A stretch of DNA of 5,865 bases from Oscillospiraceae bacterium. Its GTDB lineage: Bacteria; Bacillota; Clostridia; Oscillospirales; Ruminococcaceae. Position 1 is the first letter of the stretch. Every line of letters starts with the position of its first letter. A model generated the notes under the pieces. That model did no database searches, had not been told where the DNA came from, and was given only the letters and a program-made list of their open reading frames with translations. Below are positions 1 through 4,747 of the stretch, one piece after another. The DNA is taken from contig DXNX01000157.1 of the NCBI GenBank assembly GCA_019413245.1, forward strand, positions 1 to 5,865, in the 5' to 3' direction. Both the position numbers and the translations under genes were made by a program.

Positions 1-488
1 GTATGGCCCGGCGGGTGCTCATTGCCACGGCCGTCACCCAGTCCCCCCGCCTCATTATTGCCGATGAACCCACCCCCGGCCTGGACGCCCGGGCCGCGCA
101 ACGGATCCTGGGCCATTTCCGGGAACTGGCCCAGGGCGGCGCGGGGGTGCTGCTCATCACCCACGACCTGGAACTGGCCCTGACCATCGCCGACCAGGTG
201 GCGGTCTTTTACGCCGGCCAGACCATCGAGGTGGCCTCGGCGGCGGATTTCGCCGGGCCGCAGACCCTGCGCCACCCGTTCACCCGGGCCCTGTGGCGGG
301 CCATGCCGGAGCATGGGTTTCAGCCCATCGAGGGGGCCCAGCCCTATCCCGGGACCCAGACGGCGGGCTGCCCCTTCGCAGGGCAGTGTGCCCGCAGTAC
401 GCCGCAGTGCCGGGAGACCGCCGAGCTGCCCCTGCGCCCCTGGCGGGGCGGAATGGTGCGGTGCCTGAATCCGCAGAGGGAGGAATGA
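1..488 (+). CDS. Opp/Dpp/Nik-type ABC transporter ATP-binding protein (3' part; 5' end outside window)
   Basis: This is the C-terminal part of an ATPase subunit that powers import of oligopeptides, dipeptides, nickel or metal chelates through the membrane. The window opens inside the ABC signature: the partial codon at bases 1-2 fits the Gly before M-A-R-R, so the apparent ATG at 3 is internal and the Walker A is not visible. Visible parts, numbered from that Met, are Walker B with D-loop (IIADEPTPGLD, about 18-28), the H-loop (LLITHDLELAL, about 50-60), and a C-terminal oligopeptide/dipeptide-transporter extension from about 90. The extension carries HPFTRAL and a Cys-rich GCPFAGQC...C segment typical of OppD/DppD/NikD. 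It is followed directly by the second ATPase, and the pair would form the usual heterodimer. Permeases and the binding protein presumably lie upstream. Substrate cannot be decided from an ATPase alone. Confidence 0.93.
   Translation, partial: MARRVLIATAVTQSPRLIIADEPTPGLDARAAQRILGHFRELAQGGAGVLLITHDLELALTIADQVAVFYAGQTIEVASAADFAGPQTLRHPFTRALWRAMPEHGFQPIEGAQPYPGTQTAGCPFAGQCARSTPQCRETAELPLRPWRGGMVRCLNPQREE
476..484 (+). promoter_or_regulatory. Ribosome binding site that decides the second ATPase start
   Basis: GAGGGAGGA lies across the end of the upstream gene. Its distance favours ATG 491 (7 bases) over ATG 485 (1 base). Confidence 0.75.
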
Positions 489-490
489 CC

Positions 491-1099
491 ATGACCCTGC
501 AAGCCAATCATGTGACCTTTACCTACCGGGGCCGCCACGGCGCCCTGGTGCTGCAGGATATCAGCCTGAGCATTGCATCGGGGGAGCGCGTGGGGCTCAA
601 GGCTCCCAGCGGCCGGGGCAAGACCACCCTCTGCCGTCTGCTGGCGGGGTATGCGCGGCCCCGGTCCGGTCAGCTGCTGCTGGACGGACAGCCGGTTTAC
701 GGCAGAAAGGGCGTCTGCCCGGTCCAGATGGTCTGGCAGCATCCCGAAACTGTGGTGGACCCGCTGCTTCGCCTGGGGGTGACCCTGGCGGAAAGCGGCC
801 CGGTGGACCGCCGTTTGCTGGAAGCCCTGCACATTGAGGACGGCTGGATGGAACGCTTCCCGGCGGAACTGTCGGGGGGCGAGCTGCAGCGTTTCTGCCT
901 GGCCCGGGCCCTTCACCCGGCCACCCGGTTCCTTCTGTGCGATGAGATCTCCGCCATGCTGGATCTGGTCACCCAGGCACAGATCTGGAACTTCCTTGTC
1001 CGGGAGGCGGAACAGCGCAACCTGGGATTGCTGGTGGTCAGCCACAGCGACAGCCTGCTGGAGCGGGTCTGCACCCGCATCGAGACCCTGCCGGACTGA
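491..1099 (+). CDS. Short Opp/Dpp/Nik-type ABC transporter ATP-binding protein (NikE/DppF-like)
   Basis: This is the second ATPase of the importer, 202 residues, cytosolic and membrane-associated. Motifs in order are Walker A (A-P-S-G-R-G-K-T-T), Q-loop (VQMVWQHPE), signature LSGGELQRFCLARAL, Walker B/D-loop (LLCDEISAMLD) and H-loop (LLVVSHSDSLL). The CDEISAMLD form in place of DEPTSALD is typical of NikE/DppF-like partners in Firmicutes. The first Gly of the P-loop (GxxxxGKT) is Ala here. The protein stops soon after the H-loop and lacks the Cys-rich C-terminal extension of its upstream partner. Start choice: the GGAGG at 479-483 is 7 bases before the ATG at 491. An in-frame ATG at 485 overlaps the upstream stop (ATGA) but sits only one base after the ribosome binding site, so 491 is preferred and 485 would add only Met-Thr. 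It is translationally coupled to the gene before it. Substrate is unknown. Confidence 0.92.
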   Translation: MTLQANHVTFTYRGRHGALVLQDISLSIASGERVGLKAPSGRGKTTLCRLLAGYARPRSGQLLLDGQPVYGRKGVCPVQMVWQHPETVVDPLLRLGVTLAESGPVDRRLLEALHIEDGWMERFPAELSGGELQRFCLARALHPATRFLLCDEISAMLDLVTQAQIWNFLVREAEQRNLGLLVVSHSDSLLERVCTRIETLPD

Positions 1100-1127
1100 A
1101 CCGTTCTCCATGCGGATTTTTCCATAA

Positions 1128-1174
1128 AAAACAAGCAGACATCCCTGCGGTTTCCGGGGGTGTCTGCTTGTTTT
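1128..1174. terminator. Bidirectional Rho-independent terminator after the ABC genes
   Basis: The arms AAAACAAGCAGACA (1128-1141) and TGTCTGCTTGTTTT (1161-1174) are exact complements. The stem extends inward by a T-G wobble and three C-G pairs (1142-1145 with 1157-1160), closing an 11-base loop that holds a small CGG/CCG mini-stem. On the plus strand the terminal T run is only TTTT and is part of the stem. On the minus strand the stem is followed by six T residues, so it should work at least as well for transcripts arriving from the esterase gene. It lies 28 bases after the ATPase stop. Confidence 0.88.
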
Positions 1175-1420
1175 GCGGAAGAGCGGCCTGCGCGTTGCCC
1201 GCAGCACAGGAGCTTTCGTTCATGGCTCGCCATAAAAGATTACAATCAGCTTCTGCAGCCCACCCGCGTTGTTTTGTCGGCCGGGCCCGTCAGAGTCTGG
1301 ACAAGTCGCATGAACAGGACCATGAAATGGTGGGTATACATGACTTTCGGTACCGGGGAAAAAGTAAGATACTGGTTTTCCGTAGGTGGTGCAAGCGTCT
1401 CCTCCTGAAGAGAGGTCCCT
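1175..1420. other. Intergenic stretch with no supported gene
   Basis: About 250 bases lie between the terminator and the end of the minus-strand esterase. Open frames exist on both strands, but none has a recognisable protein family together with a good start. The only start-like arrangement is on the minus strand: AGGAGG at 1401-1406 followed by TTG at 1394, giving a 34-residue frame ending at 1290 with no recognisable feature. No tRNA, strong hairpin or near-consensus promoter was seen. The simplest reading is a long 3' untranslated region of the esterase mRNA that ends at the hairpin at 1128-1174. An eroded gene remnant cannot be excluded. Confidence 0.5.
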
Positions 1421-2095
1421 TTACGCCTGCAACAGCCAGGCGAGGCCGGCCGCTGTGCGTTCGGCGGCATGATCGAAGTGGTTGCCGCGGTGGGAGACAA
1501 ATACGGTGTCAATGCCCTGCTGCTGAAAAAATGCCTGAATGTCCAGCGTGTTCTGCCGGTTTCCCCGCATCAGGGGGTTGCGAGTCTTGTGTTCCTTGTC
1601 GCCCAGAGAAAAATACATGTGTTCCGGCCGGCATTTCGGCTCGTGAGTGAGCAGATAGTCCCGGATGCCCGGAAACCACAGGGACCCGGACATGCTGGCC
1701 ACGCGGGAAAAAGGGTCTGTTTCGTATATGGCGTAAATTGCAAACAGTCCGGCCAGAGAGTACCCGGCAATGCCGCGCCAGGCCGGTGTTCCGCAAAGCC
1801 GGCTCTCCGCTTGCGGCAGAATCCGGCCGGTCAGAAGCTGAAGGTAAGCGTCGGCACCGCCGGTAAAGGGCGGCGCGTTGTGAAACACCGCCGGGCAGTC
1901 CCACGGAGCCATATCCCGCTCCCACTGCAGGTCGCTCACCGATACCAGGGAAAAGGGCGGACGGCCGCCGTCTTGCAAAAGCTGAAAAATGGACGGCCCT
2001 TCCCCCGCCACGGTATTGAGATACAATACCGGTGCGTCCGGTACGGCCGCGGGAAAAAGCGAGACGGTTTTTCCTTCGATGCTCCAGGTTTGCAT
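1421..2095 (-). CDS. Putative esterase, alpha/beta hydrolase fold (Fes/IroE-like)
   Basis: This 224-residue hydrolase has no signal peptide or membrane segment, so it should act in the cytosol. The nucleophile elbow G-Y-S-L-A-G (111-116, Ser113) is followed by a helix and the M-S-G-S-L-W-F segment (135-141) that characterises the enterochelin-esterase/putative-esterase family. Asp166 in SLGDKEH and His206 in RGNHFDH are the likely rest of the triad. Enzymes of this group cleave ester bonds in siderophores, S-formylglutathione or acyl esters, and the substrate here is not readable. The start is supported by AAAGGA (2103-2108 as complement) 7 bases before the ATG and by a near-consensus promoter upstream. 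It converges on an Opp/Nik-type ABC pair, so hydrolysis of an imported compound is possible, but it is transcribed separately. The stop is TAA at 1421-1423. No dedicated terminator lies close by; the hairpin at 1128-1174 is the nearest. Confidence 0.88.
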   Translation of the reverse strand: MQTWSIEGKTVSLFPAAVPDAPVLYLNTVAGEGPSIFQLLQDGGRPPFSLVSVSDLQWERDMAPWDCPAVFHNAPPFTGGADAYLQLLTGRILPQAESRLCGTPAWRGIAGYSLAGLFAIYAIYETDPFSRVASMSGSLWFPGIRDYLLTHEPKCRPEHMYFSLGDKEHKTRNPLMRGNRQNTLDIQAFFQQQGIDTVFVSHRGNHFDHAAERTAAGLAWLLQA

Positions 2096-2144
2096 GGCAA
2101 AGTCCTTTCAGAAAAGAGGGGAAGAGGCAACAATCTTTTTTCCT

Positions 2145-2173
2145 ATTATACGGCTTGTGTATGCTGCGGTCAA
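2145..2173 (-). promoter_or_regulatory. Sigma-A promoter of the esterase gene
   Basis: Reading the minus strand, TTGACC (2173-2168) and TATAAT (2150-2145) are separated by exactly 17 bases. This matches the vegetative consensus at 11 of 12 positions. The predicted start of transcription is near 2138, giving a leader of about 43 bases that holds the AAAGGA ribosome binding site. Confidence 0.85.
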
Positions 2174-2310
2174 AACTATGGGTGTTAATGGAAAAGCTTG
2201 CCCACTCCGGAAACAGGCGAGCGAATTTTGCACATCCGGTGGCAAAACCGGCGGGAGAAAGCCGCAACCTATGAAATGGGCCGGTATCGTCACAGAAGAA
2301 GCCTGTCGCG

Positions 2311-2319
2311 TGTTATAGT
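2311..2319 (+). promoter_or_regulatory. Possible extended -10 promoter of the sigma/anti-sigma unit
   Basis: TGTTATAGT is a TGn-extended -10 element (TATAGT at 2314-2319). No good -35 hexamer lies 16-18 bases upstream, which is tolerated in extended -10 promoters. The predicted start of transcription is near 2326, inside a 14-bp palindrome. A match to a usual ECF-type promoter (GGAAC/TGAAAC and CGTC at correct spacing) was not found, so self-activation by the sigma factor is not shown. Confidence 0.45.
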
Positions 2320-2322
2320 AAA

Positions 2323-2336
2323 TGAAAGGCCTTTCA
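2323..2336. repeat. Perfect 14-bp palindrome at the predicted transcript start of the sigma gene
   Basis: TGAAAGGCCTTTCA is its own reverse complement. It begins just after the extended -10 element and ends 10 bases before the AAGGAGG of the sigma gene. As DNA it could be a repressor operator. As RNA it could form a 5-bp stem with a GGCC loop at the very 5' end of the mRNA. Confidence 0.55.
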
Positions 2337-2346
2337 AAAACCGGAA

Positions 2347-2353
2347 AAGGAGG
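2347..2353 (+). promoter_or_regulatory. Ribosome binding site that decides the sigma factor start
   Basis: AAGGAGG with 7 bases to ATG 2361 is optimal. It rules out the upstream in-frame ATG at 2322. Confidence 0.8.
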
Positions 2354-2360
2354 TGGCGGC

Positions 2361-2870
2361 ATGGAGCAAACGGCACTTTATCAGGTATTTGTGCGGGATT
2401 ACACCCGGTTGTGCACCCTGGCAGCCGGAATCCTGCGGGATGAAGCGCTGGCCCAGGACGCTGTGCAGGAAAGTTGGCTGCGTCTGTATTCGGTGCGGCA
2501 TCTGGACACCCGCGACCCCGAAAAATTGCGGCACCTGGTCATGCTCACCGTCCGGCACACTGCCTGCAACATGCGGCGGAAAAATCTGCCTGTCCCGGTG
2601 GAGGATGCGATGCTGACCGGAATTCCTGACGATGTACCCTTGCCGCAGGAACAGGCAGAGCGGGCGGAAAACATCCGGCTGGTGTCGGCAGCCATGCAGC
2701 GACTGGAGGAAACCGACCGCACCATTCTGCAGCTGCAATACGGGCAGGGATTGAACAGCCGGCAGATCGCGGCGGTGCTGGGAATGAAATCCGCCTGCGT
2801 GCGCCAGCGGGCGCGCAGAGCCCGGCTCGCCATGAAAAAACAACTGGAACAGGAGGGCTTGTCTTTATGA
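2361..2870 (+). CDS. ECF-type RNA polymerase sigma factor (sigma-70 family)
   Basis: This 169-residue alternative sigma factor would direct RNA polymerase to a small stress regulon. Region 2 spans about 8-75, with the region 2.2-like LAQDAVQESWLRLY (30-43), and ends in a basic M-R-R-K. A short acidic linker follows. Region 4 spans about 107-162, with L-E-E-T-D-R-T-I-L-Q-L and a helix-turn-helix around LNSRQIAAVLGMKSACVRQR (131-150). The length is normal for the ECF group. Start choice: AAGGAGG (2347-2353) is 7 bases before ATG 2361. An in-frame ATG at 2322 lies within the predicted transcript start and has no ribosome binding site, so it is rejected. The stop codon overlaps the start of the membrane protein by ATGA, which points to coupled translation of a sigma and its antagonist. 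Target genes and inducing signal cannot be read. Confidence 0.92.
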   Translation: MEQTALYQVFVRDYTRLCTLAAGILRDEALAQDAVQESWLRLYSVRHLDTRDPEKLRHLVMLTVRHTACNMRRKNLPVPVEDAMLTGIPDDVPLPQEQAERAENIRLVSAAMQRLEETDRTILQLQYGQGLNSRQIAAVLGMKSACVRQRARRARLAMKKQLEQEGLSL

Positions 2871-3493
2871 AATCAAATTTTGATGACTGGATCACGCAGG
2901 CATGTGCGGCACAGCGCACGGCCGAACTGAAAGCCTTTGACGCACTGGCAGCGGATAATTTCCAGCCCCCGGTCCTGCGGAAAAAGCGCCGCAAAGTGAC
3001 GGCCCTTGTGGTTGTGGCGGCAGCGGCCTGCCTGCTGTTTTCCACCGCAGTATACGCGGTCTGGCCGGTGGTGCGGGTCCGCATTCTGGGGAATAAAGCC
3101 TACCTGATGACCGAGGACGCCGCCGCGGTACCGCTGCAGCATTTCTCCCTGGAAACATTGCCGGAAGGCTGCGAAGCCAACTGGAACCCGGCGGACGGCT
3201 ATGATTCCTGTACCATCCGGAAAGGGGAGCAGGCCTTCACCATCGTGAAGTACCCCAACGACCACCGCGCGCTGCTCATCGGGGACAACGCGGACGGCAC
3301 GGTGACGCAGAATGACCTGGAGGGCATCCGGGAAAACTTCTGTATGCTTTCCACCATAAATGACCTCACGGTGGAAAAACTGCAGGAATTTACGGTGCTC
3401 AGCTGGCCCGCAGACGACGGCTACTTCGTGGTACTGAACGGCAGCTGGACCGAGTATGAACAGATGCAGCAGATTTTACAGGACATCCGCTAA
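2867..3493 (+). CDS. Single-pass membrane anti-sigma-like protein with DUF4367-like C-terminal domain
   Basis: This 208-residue protein probably holds the upstream sigma factor inactive at the membrane. The N-terminal cytosolic part (about 1-37) is short and helical. It is followed by a basic stop R-K-K-R-R-K (38-43) and one hydrophobic segment (about 44-68), giving an inside-to-outside orientation. The outer domain (about 70-208) ends in W180-x4-GYFVVLNG and E-x3-I-L-Q-D-I, a pattern like DUF4367 domains found in Firmicute sigma-operon partners. No zinc-binding HxxxCxxC motif is present, so it is not a ZAS-type anti-sigma factor. It overlaps the sigma stop by ATGA; AGGAGG at 2851-2856 is 10 bases before its ATG. 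The role as anti-sigma is inferred from context and topology, and the family assignment is by eye. It ends before a strong terminator at 3509-3545. Confidence 0.8.
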   Translation: MKSNFDDWITQACAAQRTAELKAFDALAADNFQPPVLRKKRRKVTALVVVAAAACLLFSTAVYAVWPVVRVRILGNKAYLMTEDAAAVPLQHFSLETLPEGCEANWNPADGYDSCTIRKGEQAFTIVKYPNDHRALLIGDNADGTVTQNDLEGIRENFCMLSTINDLTVEKLQEFTVLSWPADDGYFVVLNGSWTEYEQMQQILQDIR

Positions 3494-3508
3494 CGAAATA
3501 CAAAACGA

Positions 3509-3545
3509 CGGCCCGGCCTTCTGGCAACAACAGAAGGCCGGGCCG
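3509..3545. terminator. Bidirectional terminator between the convergent anti-sigma and Crp/Fnr genes
   Basis: Arms 3509-3523 and 3531-3545 are perfect 15-bp complements, very GC-rich, with a 7-base loop (GCAACAA). The hairpin lies 15 bases after the plus-strand stop and 7 bases after the minus-strand stop, so it serves both. The flanking T runs are short (TTT on plus, TTTT on minus), which is weak for a Rho-independent terminator, but the stem is very strong. Confidence 0.85.
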
Positions 3546-3552
3546 CCGTGGT

Positions 3553-4215
3553 TTACATCTCACATTCCGCCGTGCGGTGCAGGTGAAACTGATTTTTCCG
3601 GTAGCTCAGGATTCCCTCTTTCCGCATGCGCCCCAACTCTTTGGAAAGGGCGCTGCGCTCCACGTTCAGGTAGTCGGCCATCTGCTGGCGGTTGAAGGGG
3701 ATGGTGAACTCCATGGTGCCGCGCTTGACGGCTTCGGCGGACAGATAATTCATCACCCGGGTGCGGATGTTCTTGGAAGTGATGCAGAACATGCGGGTGG
3801 ACCAGGCCAGGTTCTTGTTGGTGGACAGGACCAGCAGGTTCTGCAGCAGCTTCGGGTACCAGGATTTTCCGTAATTGTCCGGCGTCAGCAGCACGCCCAG
3901 ATTCACATACAGCACATGGCTGTCCTGTACGGCCACCACATCCACCATCATGGGCACCTTGCAGAAGGCGTAGGTCTCCGCAAAGGATTGTCCCGGCGAA
4001 ATATTGTGCAGGATGATGCGGTTTCCCCATACATCGATGTTTTCGATGTGGATCTCGCCCGCAAGCAGGATACCGAATTCCTCGGTGCGGTCCCCGGTGT
4101 GGAACAGGACGGTGCCTTTCTCGTGGTCGCACAGGCGGATACACCCGCAGGAGAGCAAATCTTCGTATTCTGGCTCATCCACATTCAAAAAAGTTTTGGG
4201 AAATTTGTCCGGCAT
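3553..4215 (-). CDS. Crp/Fnr-family transcriptional regulator, probable HcpR-type regulator of the adjacent hcp operon
   Basis: This 220-residue dimeric DNA-binding regulator has an N-terminal cyclic-nucleotide-binding-type beta barrel (about 25-115, with KGTVLFHTGD and ILLAGEIHIENIDVWGNRI). A dimer helix follows (about 118-150), then a C-terminal winged helix-turn-helix (about 170-212). The PFNRQQMADYLNVERSALSK segment is typical of clostridial family members. It is divergent from cupin-ferredoxin-hcp. HcpR regulators, which respond to nitric oxide or nitrite stress, are known for controlling hcp and a ferredoxin gene, and on that context this is the likely role. Cys23, Cys25 and Cys29 are clustered near the N terminus, with Cys85 and Cys144 further on. 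Start choice: GGAGGA (complement of 4223-4228) is 7 bases before ATG at 4215. An upstream in-frame ATG at 4254 lies at the predicted transcript start and is rejected. The stop is TAA at 3553-3555. Confidence 0.9.
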   Translation of the reverse strand: MPDKFPKTFLNVDEPEYEDLLSCGCIRLCDHEKGTVLFHTGDRTEEFGILLAGEIHIENIDVWGNRIILHNISPGQSFAETYAFCKVPMMVDVVAVQDSHVLYVNLGVLLTPDNYGKSWYPKLLQNLLVLSTNKNLAWSTRMFCITSKNIRTRVMNYLSAEAVKRGTMEFTIPFNRQQMADYLNVERSALSKELGRMRKEGILSYRKNQFHLHRTAECEM

Positions 4216-4222
4216 GGGGCAT

Positions 4223-4228
4223 TCCTCC
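4223..4228 (-). promoter_or_regulatory. Ribosome binding site that decides the Crp/Fnr regulator start
   Basis: GGAGGA on the minus strand is 7 bases before the ATG ending at 4213. It supports the 220-residue product over the 233-residue frame from 4254. Confidence 0.82.
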
Positions 4229-4234
4229 ATTTTC

Positions 4235-4248
4235 GTGGTTATAACCAC
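4235..4248. promoter_or_regulatory. Perfect 14-bp palindrome, candidate Crp/Fnr operator
   Basis: GTGGTTATAACCAC is its own reverse complement. It lies between the regulator's predicted start of transcription (about 4256) and its ribosome binding site, centred near +15. A regulator bound there could block its own gene. For the divergent cupin promoter its centre (4241.5) is about 40 bases before the predicted start (about 4282), which is where class II Crp/Fnr activators bind. That this regulator binds it is inferred from position and symmetry only. Confidence 0.65.
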
Positions 4249-4275
4249 CGACATTTCCTACTATTATAGTATACT
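4248..4275 (+). promoter_or_regulatory. Probable divergent promoter of the cupin-ferredoxin-hcp operon
   Basis: TATACT (4270-4275) is a good -10. CCGACA (4248-4253), 16 bases upstream, is a poor -35 (four of six). A poor -35 is expected for a promoter needing an activator, and the palindrome at 4235-4248 sits exactly there. The -10 lies next to the -10 of the opposite promoter (4263-4268), so the two polymerases would compete. The predicted start is near 4282, leaving a leader of about 120 bases. Confidence 0.55.
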
Positions 4276-4291
4276 GATAGACGTAACGCAA
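4263..4291 (-). promoter_or_regulatory. Sigma-A promoter of the Crp/Fnr regulator
   Basis: On the minus strand TTGCGT (4291-4286) and TATAAT (4268-4263) are 17 bases apart. The predicted transcript start is near 4256, leaving a leader of about 41 bases that contains the palindrome and the ribosome binding site. Confidence 0.8.
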
Positions 4292-4402
4292 GGCTGCCCG
4301 CCCGCAAGACCGGGCCTTTCAACGGCCCTGCACCGCTCCCGCTGCCTGCATAAAGCGGGAAAAACCGAAGAAAATAACCGTGACCGGTTGGGAGGCTCAT
4401 CC
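4282..4402 (+). other. Long, hairpin-rich leader before the cupin gene
   Basis: If the promoter call is right, the mRNA leader is about 120 bases. It holds GCCCG/CGGGC (4296-4300 with 4311-4315), which shares bases with the alternative GGGCC/GGCCC (4312-4316 with 4324-4328). Further on are CCCGCT/AGCGGG (4338-4343 with 4354-4359) and AACCG/CGGTT (4376-4380 with 4385-4389), the last abutting the GGGAGG ribosome binding site. No known riboswitch class was recognised and no terminator T run was seen. Confidence 0.35.
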
Positions 4403-4729
4403 ATGAAGATGAAAAATATCAGCCAGGCCCAAGTCCTGGTTCTGAAAGACCAGATCGCCTATCAGGAAGGCCAGGTCGTCAGCAAGACCCTGGCCCAGAA
4501 CGATGCCGTGAGCATCACCCTGTTCTCCTTCGACAAGGGCGAGGAGATCAGCACCCATGAATCCGGCGGCGACGCCTTCGTCACCTGCCTGGACGGCGTG
4601 GGCAAAATCACCATCGACGGCAAGGAATACCAGCTGCAGGCCGGGGAATCCATCGTCATGCCGGCGGGCCATCCCCATGCCGTCTATGGCCAGGAAGCCT
4701 TCAAGATGCTGCTGGTCGTTGTATTCTGA
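4403..4729 (+). CDS. Small single-domain cupin protein
   Basis: This 108-residue protein is a single conserved beta-barrel cupin of the cupin_2 type. Cupin motif 1 runs from G46 to G65 (K-G-E-E-I-S-T-H52 ... L-D-G65) and motif 2 from G81 to H92 (G-E-S-I-V-M-P-A-G-H-P-H-A-V). His52 and His92 are in metal-ligand positions, but the second His and the Glu of motif 1 are replaced (Ser54 and Ala58, or Asp57), so a canonical 3-His-1-Glu site is incomplete. It may bind a metal differently or act as a small-molecule binding barrel. The start is set by GGGAGG (4390-4395) 7 bases before the ATG. It is the first gene of the operon, with a ferredoxin 18 bases downstream and then hcp, and is divergent from the Crp/Fnr gene. 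Context suggests a part in nitrosative or redox stress; its activity is unknown. Confidence 0.9.
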   Translation: MKMKNISQAQVLVLKDQIAYQEGQVVSKTLAQNDAVSITLFSFDKGEEISTHESGGDAFVTCLDGVGKITIDGKEYQLQAGESIVMPAGHPHAVYGQEAFKMLLVVVF

Positions 4730-4747
4730 GCAAAAAGGAGAAATACC

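Noticed and set aside
344..1207. A 287-residue open frame on the minus strand opposite the ABC genes
   Set aside because: The plus strand has Walker, signature and H-loop motifs in the right order. The minus product has no recognisable domain and crosses the terminator.
1290..1394. A 34-residue minus-strand frame starting with TTG, 6 bases after AGGAGG (1401-1406)
   Set aside because: The start arrangement is plausible, but the product has no recognisable feature. TTG starts are less common, and the AGGAGG may be chance.
1160..1650. Plus-strand open frames starting in the terminator region (1160 and 1168)
   Set aside because: The starts lie within the terminator stem, no ribosome binding site precedes them, and the longer frame runs antisense into the esterase gene.
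1469..2188. A 239-residue open frame on the plus strand opposite the esterase
   Set aside because: The minus strand has the GYSLAG nucleophile elbow, a ribosome binding site and a near-consensus promoter. The plus frame has none of these.
2209..2214. GGAAAC as the -35 of a self-activated ECF promoter for the sigma gene
   Set aside because: No CGTC/CGTA-type -10 lies 16-17 bases downstream. The alternative GCAACC (2264-2269) with CGTC (2288-2291) has a spacer of 18-19 bases, which is too long.
3577..4269. A 230-residue open frame on the plus strand opposite the Crp/Fnr gene
   Set aside because: The minus strand encodes a complete Crp/Fnr protein with promoter and ribosome binding site. The plus frame begins beyond the terminator without a ribosome binding site.
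4338..4359. CCCGCT/AGCGGG hairpin as a terminator or attenuator before the cupin gene
   Set aside because: It is followed on the plus strand by an A run, not T, and has a 10-base loop. It may still be part of leader structure.
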